Assembly (NCBI RefSeq): GCF_018687715.1
Contig: NC_056758.1
Location: 32,266,467-32,330,466 of the forward strand
Direction: 5' to 3'
From: Carya illinoinensis
Taxonomy: Eukaryota; Streptophyta; Magnoliopsida; Fagales; Juglandaceae
DNA: 64,000 bases
Shown here: in pieces, positions 46,912 to 59,378 of the stretch
How the letters are laid out: each line of letters opens with the position of its first letter
How positions within the stretch are numbered: the stretch's first letter is position 1
Position numbers and translations under genes: made by a program
Notes under the pieces: model-generated
Told to the model about the DNA's origin: nothing
Database searches by the model: none
The model's input: only the letters and a program-made list of their open reading frames with translations

Positions 46912-47097
46912 TTGTCCAATATGATCCTCATAATTGTCTGTACGAATGAGGTGACGAAAAGCGCAGCCGATGTCAAAATCGATCTGATTGTGATCAATCA
47001 AAGATTCAAAGTAATTAAAATGGATCTACAAGTTTTGTGTAGATTTTTTGGAAAATAGTGAGATTTAATTTTAATAATTTTTTTAGAAAAATGATTT

Positions 47098-47291
47098 GTG
47101 CAGTCGGCAAATGCAGTCGGCGTGCAGTCACTTTGAAAAAAATAAATTAATATGAGACTTATATGAAAAAAAAAAATTATTTTTATAACTTTTTTTTATT
47201 CATTCTGTACAACTATAAAAAAAATATTTTTATAATTTTTTTTATTTATTCCGTACAGCCAACTGCATGCCGACTGTATTTACCGACTGCG
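47098..47291. mobile_element. MITE with GCAGTCGG inverted ends
   Basis: About 194 bp. The left end GTGCAGTCGGCAAATGCAGT continues with CGGCGTGCAGT; the right end read inward is GCAGTCGGTAAATACAGTCG then GCATGCAGT. The TIR of about 30 bp contains three GCAGTC-like words. The interior has two ATTTTTATAACTTTTTTTTATT-like copies. I could not fix the TSD; the right TIR may extend into GGGCTTTGCTAGAC. Confidence 0.65.
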
Positions 47292-47582
47292 TCTAGCAAA
47301 GCCCTTTTTTTTAAGAGATTATATGAGATGTGCATACCTTAAACTTGTATAGTGTATTATTGTAAACTAAAATGTACGGTTTAAATTGAATTAGAACGAT
47401 GATGGCTTTAAAATTAGGTCGCTGCTATTTCATCGCCCAGCATGTATTGTTGGACATGTCTCATAGTGCAATTGTACTTTTTATGTTTTTTTTTTTCTCA
47501 TTTAAATATTTTTTTTAAAAATATTTAAATATTTATAAAAATATAAATTCACTAATAATCACTTCCTTGACTATTATGATTT

Positions 47583-47770
47583 GGTTTGGATAATAAGTTA
47601 ATATGAGATGAGATAAGTTGAAATGAAAGTTGAAAGTTAAATAAAATATTATTTTTTAATATTATTATTGTTTTGAAATTTAAAAAAATATAATTATTTA
47701 TTGTATTTTATATAAGAATTTGTTAAAATTATAATGATAAGATGAGATGTGATAGATTTCAATCCAAACC
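47583..47770. mobile_element. MITE (GATGAGAT family, more complete copy)
   Basis: 188 bp with inverted ends GGTTTGGAT and ATCCAAACC, GAGATGAGATAAG and GATAAGATGAGATG words just inside, and an interior shared with 34264-34455. Non-coding. From memory this family is abundant in Fagales genomes. Confidence 0.65.
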
Positions 47771-47879
47771 GAACCTAAGTCAAAAACATTAAAATAAACA
47801 AATGGTCAAATTGTAGAGGCAAATTCAGACAATATCATTTTCCTTAAAATTAAGCAATTTTTGAATCTTTGGAATCTAT

Positions 47880-48400
47880 AACTAGGGCAGAAAGAAAAAA
47901 ACCGACGAACTGGTTAATTTGGTTTGGAGCTGGTTTCAATATTTTAAAAATTGGCCGGTTATAGTTTTTGGATTTTCGGCATTGAATCGGACAGTTTGTA
48001 TATATATTTTAATTAATTTTTAATATTTTTATAAAAATAATTTTATATTATATATAAAATATAATAATTTTATATTATATATAATTTGTATAATTTATAT
48101 CCTAAATTGCTAATTAATATAAGATTACTTTTTAAAATCCTATTACTCATAATAATAAAATAACATAAAATTAATATAACATTTGATATAATATAAAATT
48201 AATCTTATAAATCTTAATATAACATTTTAGTATAAAGATTTTAATTTTATTAACATAAAAATTTAATATTAAATATTAACATTTATTTGATTATATGTTA
48301 TTAATATAAACTATATTATCAACTGTAATTACATGGCCTAATAAATTATAATATATATTTATTTTAATAATTACATTTCTACACATTTGATGATATAAAC
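47880..48400. repeat. AT-rich region with a hAT-like fragment
   Basis: A CTAGGGCAGAAAGAAAAAAACCG start near 47882 and GGCCGGTTATAG near 47952 resemble ends of AACCGG-rich hAT-type MITEs; no matching right end was found. 48000-48360 is nearly pure A/T with TATAATATAAAATTAAT-like repetition. Confidence 0.35.
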
Positions 48401-49336
48401 TAGGGGTGTAGAACAGGATCCAAATCCAGATATGGATTTTGGTTTTAAAAACCTGGTGGCTATCCACCTGGATAAGTCTGAAAAAAAAATCTGTGCGATA
48501 ACCGGTGTTTTTTTTTTTTTTTTAAAAAAGCTTTTTAAAACTTTAAAAAATGTTTTTAGTACTTTTTTAAAAAAAAATTGAATATCATGTTTAATACTTA
48601 GATTTTTTTAAAAAATATTTTAAATAATTTTTTTAACCCTTTTTTTTTTTTGCTTTTTTTTTCTTAATATTTAAAGAAGTAAATATTATTGAACTCGTGT
48701 ATTTTTCTAAAAATATAAATAAAATATTTGAAAAAATTGAAATGAAAGAAAAATTAAACTAAAATTGCACTTTATTCGATTGTACCATTGGTTGGGACAT
48801 CGGCCCATTAGCAATTTACTATCATCCAAAATTAAATGCGTAGTCATGTTTATCTTATAAAAAATTATAAGTCAACAACTAAATACAAAAAACTTTGGAA
48901 AAGAGAGGAGACTGACTTGGAAATTTAGAAATTGGAAAAGACGCAGCAGCCACTAGCTTCCACCGAATGCCATTCCAAGGTCGTAGACATCAAGAGGCCT
49001 TTAATTTCCAGGTGGTGGCCACGACCTCCACTTTTTATTTAATTTTTTTAATTTTAAAATAAAAAAATAAATATAATGGTATTTTGATATTAAAAAAAAT
49101 ATCATTTTATGATATTTTTATTGATTTTTTTTGGTTTTGAGATTTGAAAAATAATTATTTAGTATTTAAAAAAAAATCTAATTTCAGATAACCGGTTACA
49201 TAAGCAGGTCCATAATCGAATCCAATTTATCTTACCTATACGGGTTCAATCTAGACTGATAACTTCCCAAATTCACCCGGATTCCCAACTTCTGGACTAG
49301 ACCAGAAAAAATTCGGCTCGATTGCACACCCCTAAA
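48401..49336. mobile_element. hAT-like non-autonomous element
   Basis: The left end TAGGGGTGTA (48401) and the right end CACACCCCTA (ending 49334) form the TAGGGGTG inverted ends typical of plant hAT elements. The flanks ATATAAAC (48393-48400) and TTATAAAC (49337-49344) agree at 7 of 8 bases, as expected for an 8-bp duplication. The interior of about 930 bp has no intact transposase. GGTTCAATCTAGACTGA and similar words near the right end recur in other elements of this type. Confidence 0.6.
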
Positions 49337-49542
49337 TTATAAACTCATATAAAAAAGTATATATAACCACTATAGGCCTGTTAAAAAAGATCCTATAATC
49401 TGACCTGCCCGAAATTTGTCCAACCCCACCCGTTAAATGTGGGTTCAACTAAACAAATTTCCAACCCGCTATTTAACGGGTGAAAGAGCAGTCCGATAGA
49501 GTCTATCCCATTCCAAACAATCCAAGATTCCAAACCCTAGAC

Positions 49543-49584
<42 letters not shown>

Positions 49585-49589
49585 AATCA
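49337..49589. repeat. hAT-like remnant and (CT)n microsatellite
   Basis: 49360-49500 has CCACCCGTTAAATGTGGG and AACCCGCTATTTAACGGGT words like those near ends of plant hAT MITEs, without definable borders. A pure (CT)n run covers 49545-49582. Confidence 0.5.
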
Positions 49590-52500
49590 GTTGTAGCCAC
49601 AAAAAATGAAAGTAAGAAATGGAAAGGGATATGAAATGGAATTGTGTATTGAATTAGCAAGAAACTCTATCTTCGAGGGGAGCAACCTCCAACTGTAATA
49701 GAATACTGATGATAAAAGATTCCAGATGCTTCTCCCCTTCTACAGGATTACTACTTATACTATAATAAAGAAATTACTTATTTACCCCTAAAGCCCATGG
49801 TCATTTACAAATAACTAGTGCTGCTTACAATATTACTACCATAAATATAAATGTGTCTTAATACGAGAAATGGCCTAAAAGCCCAATAGGAAGGCTTCCT
49901 ACCTTTTGCTCGACCCGTATCCAGCCCATTTTGCCTATTAAACTTCAATTGCCTAGGTTAAGTTCTAGTTGCTGAGTTCCTCTTCTAACTTCACTCTTGT
50001 GGTCTTTCTTCATCCTGGCTGGGTGTTACAGATTCCTTTCCCCTCAGAACACCTTGCCCATAAGGTGAGGGTATTCTGCACACAACTAGTGGTAGGGCTC
50101 CCACAATGCTTCCTTTGGTGGTTGCCCTTGCCACCTCACTAAGAGCTCGACAAAAGGCTAATTCTTGACCTTCTTCATCTTGCAGGTAAGTACTTCTTCT
50201 AGCTCAAGTTTTATAGTTCCCAAGTACTTCTTCTGGCTCAGGTTTTATAGTTCCCTTTTCATTAACTGGGGGTAGTGTAAATGTGTAATGATTGGGTTGA
50301 TCCGTTGACCTAACTTTTCTTCAACTGTGAAACATGAAAAACGTTATGTATTTGTGCATTTTTGGGAAGCTTGATACGATAAGCCATTTCTCTAATCTTT
50401 TGTTCTACCTGGAAGGGCCTGTAAAAATGGAGACAAAGTTTGAGGCTTTGTCTACATTAAAGTGACATCCGCCGGTAGGGTTGGAGCTTAAGGTAAACCA
50501 ACTCCCCGATCTGTAGCTGTAATCCCTTCCTCCCTTTATTTGCATATTTTTTCATTCTTTCTTGGGCCTTAATTAAGTTATGATTCAACAACTGCCATAA
50601 TTTGTCTCGATCCCGTAAAGTGACTTCCACCTCCTCTATTCTTGTTGTTCCCACCATGTAGCTCAATAGTCTTTGGGGGTTTATACCCGTATAATGCCTC
50701 AAAGGGGGTGGTTTTGGTGGATGCATGATGGCTCGAATTATAACACCGGCCATTTGGCTAGGGGGACCCGTTGAGACCACTCCTTCGACCTATCCCCCAC
50801 ATAGCTTCTTAGGAAATTCTCCACCCATTTTTTCATGACTTCTATTTGGCCATCCGCTTTAGGATGGTATGTTGTACTGAAAGTCAATTGGACCTCCTGT
50901 AAAGCAAACATTTCCCTCCATAATTTGCTAGTGAACGTAGAGTCCCCCTATGAGAAACAATGGAAGTGGGCATGCCATAAAGTTTAAGTATGTGTTTCAA
51001 GAATAGTTGGCCCACTACCTTAAATGTAGAGGGGTGAGATAATGGAACAGAATGGGCATACTTAATGAACCTATCAACCACCACCCATAATGTATCAAAG
51101 CCTCATAATTTGGGTAGCCCATCCACAAAGTCCATGGTTTAGATGGTATAGGTAAGGGTTGTAGCAAGCCATTAGGTAAGGTATTGTCAACCTTTACCAC
51201 CTAACAAATGTCACAATTTTTCAAGAATTCCTTCACACTTGATTTCTAACCATGCCAGTAGAAATCTCTTTTCAACCTGTGCATAGTCTCCCCCCATGGA
51301 ACTATTGTGCACTAGCTCCATCAACTTATTGATAAATGGTCGAGAAGCATGGATATAAAACCATGTTTTTGTAAAACAATAACCCATTCTTCATTGCATA
51401 GGGCAGGGGCAATATCCCCTCATGGTAATTCGTCCACACAACTTGTATGCCCTCATATGAACTATAGAGGGACCTATCTCAGCCATCTAGTCCCAAGAGG
51501 GAAGAGAGATCATAGACACCATTAATTCCTTTTCCACCCCTTGTCTTGATAGGGCATTAGCTACTAGGTTTTCTTTGCCCTTCTTATATTTCACAAGGAA
51601 GTTGCAACCTATGAGCTTAAAGACCCATTTCTGCTGCATAATAGTCCCCACTCTTTGCTCCAATAAAAACTTTAAAATTTGATGGTCTCTTTTGACCACA
51701 AAAGGCTAGCCCAACAAGTAATGGCACCACTTTTGCACTGTAGAAACCAGTGCTAGGAGTTCCTTTTCATGAGTTGATAGAGCCAAGGCTCTTCCTTTGA
51801 GTGACTGGCTAAAAAATGCAATAGGCATTCCCTGTTGCATCAGCATTGCCCCAATTGCCTCTCCGGAAGCATCACACTCCACTACAAATAGTAATTGAAA
51901 GTTGGGTAAGGTCAAAACTAGGGGCTGTGTCATGGCATTTTTCAGTCTTTCAAAAGCACCCTATGCTTCCTCATCCCAACTGAAGCTGTCTTTTTTTAAT
52001 AAAATAGTTAATTTTGCTGCTATTTCCTCATATCCATGCACAAATATTCTATAGTAGTTAGTTAATCCCAAAAGCCTCTCAAAGCTTTGAGGGACTTAGG
52101 AACTGGCCATTGCACCATAGCCGTCAGCCCTTCAGCTATTCTGGGTCTGCCCGAACTCCTTGGTCTGAAATAAGATGAACCAAGTAGGCAATCTCTGTAT
52201 AGCCAAATGTGCACTTGCCCAACCTAGCATAAAGTTGATTCTCCCATAGAATTTCAAAGGTCACCTTGAGGTGGGCCAAATGTGCTTCCACATCCTTGCT
52301 GTAAATCAGAATATTATAAAATAAAAAAAAAACTAATATAAACCTTTTGAGATAGGGATTAAAAACCTGGTTCATGAGACTTTGAAAAGTGGATGGGGCA
52401 TTGGTTAAGCCAAATGGCATAAATAAGAATTTATACTGCCCCTTGTGGGTGCGGAGAGCATTCTTTGGGATGTCTTCAGGTTTGACTCTGATTTGATGGT

Positions 52501-52811
52501 AACCTGACATGAGATTGAGTTTAGAAAAAACCTTGGCCCCATGAAGCTCATCCATTAGCTCCTCTATAATTGGAATATGGTACTTATCCTTAACAGTGCC
52601 AGTGTTGAGGGCCCTATAATCCACACATAATTGCCACGACTCATTTGCCTTCCACACCAAAAGGACGGATGGAGAATAAGGGTTTTGGCTAGGTCTAACC
52701 ACCCTCAACTCCAGCCCTTCACAGTACGCTCAATTTCATTTTTCTGAAAATATGATTATCGATAGGGTTAGACAGAAATTGGTTTTGTTCTGAGTATCAA
52801 TGGAATACTAT
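49590..52811 (-). mobile_element. Old chromodomain gypsy, 3' portion (3' LTR and pol)
   Basis: The 3' half of a decayed Ty3/gypsy on the - strand, continuing at 61614-62568 on the other side of the Tekay insertion. The 3' LTR is about 49590-50030 (+ strand ends GGGTGTTACA; the left edge is estimated). A polypurine tract, GAGGGGAAAGGAATC on the - strand, lies at 50031-50045. RT, RNase H, integrase and a chromodomain-like tail follow up to the break at 52811. Confidence 0.8.
50048..52811 (-). pseudogene. Old gypsy pol: RT, RNase H, integrase, chromodomain-like tail
   Basis: RT is in 52136-52811 (PYRYSYFQKNEIERTVK start, VDYRALN, MPFGLTNAPSTFQ); its catalytic Asp pair is gone, since FFLFYNILIYS stands where FFDDILIYS-type motifs occur. 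RNase H is at 51706-51933 (DASGEAIGAML, THEKELLALV) and its tail at 51487-51699 (GKENLVANALSRQ). Integrase pieces at 50884-51084 have VVDRF and YGMPTSIVS, with the Asp of SDRD-like motifs changed to His. A tail near 50090-50200 (ELLVRWQGQPPKEALWE) looks like a chromodomain. Multiple stops and frame changes make it inactive. Confidence 0.8.
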
Positions 52812-54988
52812 TGTGATACCCTGTTTTTACGTGTGTTTTTACTGAAAGAGTATTTTAATTTAATTAAAATATTGGTTCTTTTATTTTAAATTATCGTATT
52901 TTAATTGAATTTATTTAGTTGTGAAATTTATTTTGTAGAGCTTTCTTAATATTAATTATTATTTTTAGTTTAAATTGCTATTTAATTTACTTTAATTTGT
53001 TTTTGGATTTAAAATTTTGTTGTTAGTTTTTCCTAGTTATTTATTATATTTTAGCTAGATGTTGTGTTTAAATTATTTTATTCGATTTATAGCCTTTAAA
53101 GTTGTTTTTGTTGGATTAGTTTTTGAACTCCAGAGGTGAGGACTGGATCTCATTTCTTTTTCCCATCTTTTCTTTTTCTCTTTTTTCTTTTTCCTTTCTC
53201 TTTCTTTTCTCTTTTTTTTTTTCTCTTTTTTTTTCTCCACTTCTTTCCTCCGGTTTCGCTCTCCCCATGTGCGTCTCTCTCTCCTCCATTTTCGCCGTTT
53301 TCCTTCAGCCACCCAGAGCCACCGTTCGCCGGTGCTATGACCTACACCACCCACCCAGATTTCTTCCCCTCTAACCGGTGATCATTTCCACCAAATTTTA
53401 CCTCCATCCAAGCCGTCGTTTGCCCCCATGAACTGCTTCAAGCCACACGGCTTTTGGGCCATTCTGCCGCCGTCGTTCCACTTCCGGCCACCATCTCTTC
53501 ACAGCTTCATCATCGAACTCTTGCCATTCTAAACCACCCATTTCTAGCTCCGATCCATCATCGGAGCAACCCCCATGACCTCACTTTCCATTTTGGGATT
53601 TTTGGCCTTCCACCGCCGTTTTCGCTACCGCCCACGACCAACCCTCACTTTCACTAGCTTCATAAACACCTCTAAGCCATTTCCTATCAATTTCAAGCTT
53701 TGGTTCGTCCCCATTCAAAAGTGAGTATTTTACAACCCACGGCCACAGTGTTTTTACACTGTTATGTTGCTTTTTCTTCGCACTTTTCAGCTTGTTGATC
53801 ATTCAAAAATTATTATATAGTGCTGTAAGTATTTTCCAAACTTCATTTTAGATTTAAATATATTATTACTTTTACAATAAATTGTGGCTGGTTGGTTACT
53901 CCGGACTGAGTCCGATGAGTCGGAGGTCGGATGGATTTGAGGATGGAGTTGTTTGTTTATTGTTGATGTGAGTTTTGTTGGTTAGTCTGTATCTTGATGT
54001 GTCTTGCCATTTGCATTGCATGGTGCATACATGTACATGTGTTAAATTATGAAAACTGGGTTTTCATGTGTAAATGAATTTTTGGGTGCGTGTATATCAC
54101 GACCCCAAGCCGAGATGAGACATTATCTCGATGGAGCTCCCCTAGTCACTCAGGAGTGTAATATATTGAGTGACGTCCCCTGGGTAGTTACGGGAGCGGG
54201 CGGGATGATAACGCTCTCGTATTGACTCCGTGGCCCCTCTACTAGCTGGGGCTAGAGGATGCTTAGCTACGTACGCGTGGGGCGCGGAATTGGACATCGC
54301 TCGTTACGAAGTCACACGTATGGTTGTTACCCATGGTGTGACGAAGGGAGTCAGGGTGTGCGAATGACCCCTATGGAAGGTCATGGTGCATTCGGTTAAT
54401 GAAAATGTAAATTTTTTTGAGATTTGAATTTTGGGCCATTTTCTGGAAAAATGGAAAGGAATAGTTAAAAGAAATATTTTGGAGCCAAATGAGACTTTTG
54501 GCGTGCGTGAAAAAATGTGGATTTTGGAACATGTGCATTCGGCATCCTTTCATACATATTGTTGAGTGTAATATATTTTTTATCTTGTGGTATTTAGATT
54601 ATTACTTGCGGCATTATTTTGGTACTGTAGATTTTGATTCATAGGTTGAGAAGGAGAAGACTGAACCCGAGGAGGTGGCTCCGCCAGAGTATTGTTTGGA
54701 GTGTTTTATGTTAAAAATTATCTCTACTGGTTTTTATGTTATGTAATTTGGATTTGAAATGATGTTGAAACTTGTAATATTTTATTATGTGTGATTTGAG
54801 CGAGTTTGTATTTAAACAAAATTCTGGTACTTAGTTGTAAGATTTTTATTATCCGTTGCGTGGTTTTATTGTGTACTTGTTGCATGTACACACACTTGGC
54901 ACTTGACGATGGGATGTATGACTCGTGTTGTCATCATCTTAACGCCTCGATTTTCACGTGTCCGTACCTGAGAGTTGGGGGCGTCACA
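52812..54988 (+). repeat. 5' LTR of the Tekay element
   Basis: 2177 bp, TGTGATACCC to GCGTCACA. It is AT-rich at the start, with a pyrimidine-rich TTTTTCTCTTTTTTC stretch (53150-53250) and a GC-rich CCACC-type stretch (53330-53640). ORFs within it on both strands arise from the biased composition. The PBS follows at 54989. Confidence 0.95.
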
Positions 54989-55010
54989 GGCGGTATTAGA
55001 GCAGTTTGGC
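54989..55010 (+). other. Primer-binding region of the Tekay element
   Basis: GGCGGTATTAGAGCAG next to the LTR end resembles TGGTATCAGAGC, the initiator Met-tRNA complement, with changes. The corresponding place in the 15661-26476 copy is GATAGTATTAGAGCAG. Confidence 0.6.
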
Positions 55011-55223
55011 TCTGGGTAAAACTACATGTCTCGTAGGTGCAGTACTAGAAAGTTTTTAAAATTGTGATTTAAAATTAATTTATTTGAATTAGCTTGATTT
55101 TAATTTATTTGTTTACTTATTTTATTGTATGCTATTTTATTTTATTGTTATTTGGTTTTGGTTTTATGTTGTTTATTTTATCCAATATTTAAATAGGATC
55201 AAAAGTTGTGTTATGGCAGTAAG

Positions 55224-55793
55224 ATGGTAAGATCAAGAAGGCCTACCAAAGAGCCTCAGGATGATTTGCCGAAAGACGATGGAAGTTACGCCATAGCTTG
55301 AGCGTTAAATCGAATGACAGAATTTCTGCAGCAAAATTTTTGGCAACAGCAAGGGGAGCAAAGTAGAGCGGTGCAAACTGGATGCACCTATGAGCACTTT
55401 TTAGCGCATAGAACCCCAACTTTCATGGGAGAAGAGGATCCACTTCAGGTTGGAAAGTGGATTAAAGATTTGGAAAATATATTTGAAGTCTGTAGTTGCA
55501 CTGAGGTGCAACAAGTGCTATATGCAAGTTATTTGTTACAAGGTACTGATGCTGAATCGTAGGAGACAAAAAGGAAAATGTTAGCATCAAAGTTGGGGTC
55601 CTTTGCCACTGTAGCCAAGAGGGGCATTTCGCTTGCGAGTGCCCTAATAGAGTTCAAAGAAGCCATGGAGGTCGATATGGTCGAAGAACTAATCAGAGGC
55701 AAGTGGTGCAGGCTCGGGTATATGTTGTTACTCCCAGAGAGGTTGATGATGAGGCACCAATGACCCACGATGCTGGAATGATTACAGGTATGG
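55224..55793 (+). pseudogene. Tekay gag with internal deletion
   Basis: The gag start (ATG 55224, MVRSRRPTKEPQ) keeps the N-terminal half with TPTFMGEEDP and WIKDLENIFE but has stops at 55299-55301 and 55560. After LASKLGSF the sequence passes directly to a zinc-knuckle-like CHCSQEGHFACECPN in another frame (55612-55655), which lacks the usual CX2C spacing. Most of the gag C-terminal half, expected between, is missing, so several hundred bp were deleted at about 55612. Confidence 0.75.
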
Positions 55794-55800
55794 ATCTAAT

Positions 55801-57792
55801 TTAATTTTAGATTTGATATTTGGTGTGATTTGATTTTTTCTTTATTTTTGGATTTCATTAGTAAATGTGATTAGTTTAGGAAGAGTCTGTTTGTATGATT
55901 TTTATGCTTGTATTTTGTTTGATTCGGGTGCATCTCAGTCATTTGTGTCTTCTACTTTCACACGGATATGCAATCTGGTTACTGGACCATTGTCAAAATT
56001 ATTAGTAGTGACTCTCCCAAACGGTAAAGTGGTGTGGTGTTCTAAAGTTACGTTGGGCTATTCTTTGAATTTTGTTGGAAGGACACTTGATGCAGATTTG
56101 GTTGTATTCAAGTTGTTGGAATTTGATATTATCATTAGAATGGATTAGCTATATCGATATTCTGCAAGTATTAATTGTAGAAGTCGAGTAATTAGCTTTC
56201 AACTTCCGGACGGTGATTATTTAGAATTTGTGGGAAGTAAACTAAAGGAAAGGTCGGTAGTTATATCAGCAATTCAAGCGAAAAGAGATATTGCTTATGG
56301 AGCGGATGCCTTTTTGGTCCAAATTGTGTCTACGCCATCTGAGAAAAAGTCTCTAGTAGATATCCCAGTTGTGGAAGAATTTCCTGACGTGTTTGTGGAT
56401 GATTTGCCTAGGTTACCTCCTGTTTGTGAGTTGGAGTTTGTTATTGACTTGGAACCTGGAGCGGCTCTTGTGCATAAAGCCCCTTACCGTATGGCATCAG
56501 CTGAGTTAAAAGAGTTGAAGATTCAGTTGCAAGAATTGGTAGATAAGGGGTTTATTCAGCCAAGTACTTCTCCATGGAGTGCGCCAATGTTGTTTGTTAA
56601 AAAGAAAGATGGTACTCTCAGAATGTGCATTAATTATCGAGAACTCAATAAGGTGACCATTAAGAATAAGTATCATCTTCCACGGATCGACGATTTGTTT
56701 GATCAGCTTCAAAGAGCAGCTATCTTTTCGAAGATTGATTTGAGATCAGGATACTACCAATTGTGGATAAGAGATAAGGATATACCCAAGACTGCTTTTA
56801 GATCGAGATATGGGCATTATGAGTTTAAGGTGATGTCTTTTGGGTTAGCTAATGCCCCTGCAGCTTTTATGGATTTGATGAATCGGGTATTTCGACCTTA
56901 TTTGGATTCTTTTTTGGTGGTTTTCATCGATGATATTTTAATTTATTCTTGAGATTTTGAAGAACCTGCTTATCATCTCCGTTTAGTACTTGGGAAGTTA
57001 AGAGAACATCAGTTGTATGCGAAGTTTAGCAAATGTAAATTTTGGTTAGAAGAAGTCAAATTTCTTGAACATGTAATTTTTCGAGATGGTGTGGTCGTTG
57101 ATCCTAGCAAAATAAAAGCTATTTTGTCATGGCAGCGTCCTTCGACTGTGCGTGAGATTTGGAGTTTCTTGAAACTTACTGGATATTACCGAAGATTTGT
57201 AGAGTGTAGAGGGATTTTCTCGATTATCCGGACCTCTCACTGCTTTGACTAGAAAGAATACGGAGTTTATTTGGTTAGCCAAGTGCGAAAGAAGTTTCCA
57301 AGAATTGAAGAAGAGACTGACAACTGCACCGGTGTTGGCACTTCCAGAACCACACAAGCCATTTGTAGTTTTTAGCAATGCGTCTAAGTTTGGATTGGGA
57401 TGTGTTCTTATGCATGAGGGACGAGTTGTTGCTTATGCATCTCGTCAGTTGAAAGATCATGAGAAGAATTATCCTATGCACGATTTAGAATTGGCAGCGA
57501 TAGTGTTTGCTCTTAAGATCTGACGGCACTATTTGTATGGAGAAGTTTGTGAAGTCTACACCGATTATAAGAGTTTGAAGCACTTATTTTCTCAGAAGAA
57601 TCTCAACATGAGACAGAGGCGATGGCTAAAGTTAATTAGTTATTATCAATGCGAGATCAAGTATCATCCAGGAAAAGTAAATATAGTTATAGATGCTTTG
57701 AGTCGGAAATCGCACATGGAAGATGAAGCTGAATCGTCAGGATTGGATTCACTACTTTGCAGGATGAGAAGGCTTCTTATCGAAAGTTTGTA
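55801..57792 (+). pseudogene. Tekay protease, RT and RNase H (decayed)
   Basis: Protease: 55867-56148 with FDSGASQSFV, ended by a TAG after IIRMD. RT: 56230-56952 with [44 protein letters not shown] and the catalytic FIDDILIYS, then TGA at 56950. The RT thumb region continues at 57013 with a frame change near 57205. RNase H: 57245-57523 ([24 protein letters not shown]) with TGA, then 57533-57793 (VYTDYKSLKHLF, ALSRKSH). Catalytic motifs of RT are intact; RNase H has FSNAS where the active-site Asp (SDAS) is usual. Confidence 0.85.
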
Positions 57793-59268
57793 ACAAGAGG
57801 AAGTGTTATATTCAATTCTTGATATTTGAGTAATTGATTTTGAGGAATTGAAGACTTTTCAAAGAAAGGACCCGAAGTTGTTAGATATTAGAAAAAGAGT
57901 CAAAAAATCTAGAAGGCCATTGCATTACAGTATGGATAAGGATGAAATTCTTTAGTTCCGAGATCGTAGAGTAATCCCCAAAGATTCAAAATTCAATGAG
58001 CGAATTATGACAGAAGCTCATGCGGCCCCTTATTCAGTTCATCCTGACAGTACGAAGATGTATCGAGATTTGAAAAAAAATTATTGGTGGGAAGGGATGA
58101 AGAAGGATATTGCCTTGTATATTGAGAGACGTGACACATTCCATCAAGTAAAGTCCGAACATCAAAGACCCGCTGGTATGCTTTAACCCCTCCCTATTCC
58201 TGAGTGGAAATGGGACGACATTACTATGGATTTGGTAGTGGGCTTACCGATGACTCCTAATGGAAAGAACTTGGTTTGGGTGATTGTTGACCGGTTGACT
58301 AAGAGTACTCATTTCTTGTCTGTTAATAATACTGATTCCTTGGAAAAGTTGACTCGCTTGTACGTAAAAGAGATAATGCAGTTGCACGGGATACCCAAGA
58401 GTATTGTATCGGATCAGGACCCAAGGTTCAAATCTCATTTTTGGAAGAGTTTACAGGCAGCTCTGGGTACTAAGTTAAAGCTTAGTACTGCATATCATCC
58501 TCAAACAGACGGTCAATCAGAGCGCACTATTCAGACCCTTGAAAATATGTTGTGGGCATGTGTTATGGAATTTCAAGGAAGTTGGAAAAATCATTTGCCA
58601 CTTATAGAATTTGCTTATAATAATAGTTTCCATGCATCCATCCAGGTGGCTCCTTATGAAGCTCTTTATGGGAGGAAGTGCAGATCGCCATTGTGTTGGG
58701 ATGAAATTGGGGAGAATAAGATAATTGGGCCCGAAATAATTCAGGAAATGCAAAGTCAGGTTTGGATTATCAGAGATAAAATGGCGGCAGCTCAGGGTCT
58801 TCAGAAAAGTTATGCAGATACGAGAAGGAGAGAATTATCTTTTGAGGAAGGTGATTGGGTTTATCTTAAAGTCTCTCCCATGAAAGGAGTTAAGCGTTTT
58901 GGTAAAAGGAGGAAACTGGATCCGAGATATGTTGGCCCTTTTCAGATTTTGAAGAAGGTAGGGTCCGTCGCTTATAGAATTGTATTGCCAGAATATTTTG
59001 GAGAAATTCACGATGTCTTCCATGTATCATTCTTGAAGAAGAGTTTTGGACAATAAGAGCCGCTCTTTGTCGACCCAGAGCGTATTCAGCTACAACCGGA
59101 TCTTACTTATGTGGTTGTCCCGACGCAGATTATAGATTGGAAAGAGCAAAAGTTGAGATCCAAGACGATACCTCTGGTAAAGGTGGCATGGAGAGATCCG
59201 TTAGCTCAAGATTTCTCTTGGGAGAGAGAAGCAGACCTGAGAGAGCAGTACCCATATATGTTTAAGTA
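57793..59268 (+). pseudogene. Tekay integrase with chromodomain-like C-terminus (decayed)
   Basis: The N-terminal HHCC zinc region is readable from 57930 (EAHAAPYSVHPDSTKMYRDL) but its Cys pair is replaced (RRDTFHQVK). The catalytic core, 58226-59056, is open for 276 codons: MDLVVGLP...VIVDR, SDQDPRF, HPQTDGQSERTIQTLE (D, D, E), then the GPF/Y-like DPRYVGPFQI. After a TAA at 59054 the frame continues to 59268 with PERIQLQP, PTQIIDWKEQKLRSK and WEREADLREQYPYMFK, the chromodomain-like tail of Tekay elements that in relatives directs integration to heterochromatin. Confidence 0.85.
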
Positions 59269-59366
59269 AATGGCGGTATGTTTCTTAAACTTTGTCTTAG
59301 TGGAATCTTGCAGCTTGCTTTAAAGTTAGTGTTTGATCTTACAAATTTCGAGGACGAAATTTATTT

Positions 59367-59378
59367 TAAAGTGGAGGA
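59367..59378 (+). other. Polypurine tract of the Tekay element
   Basis: TTTAAAGTGGAGGA lies next to the 3' LTR start at 59379. This purine-rich tract primes plus-strand synthesis in LTR elements. Confidence 0.75.
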
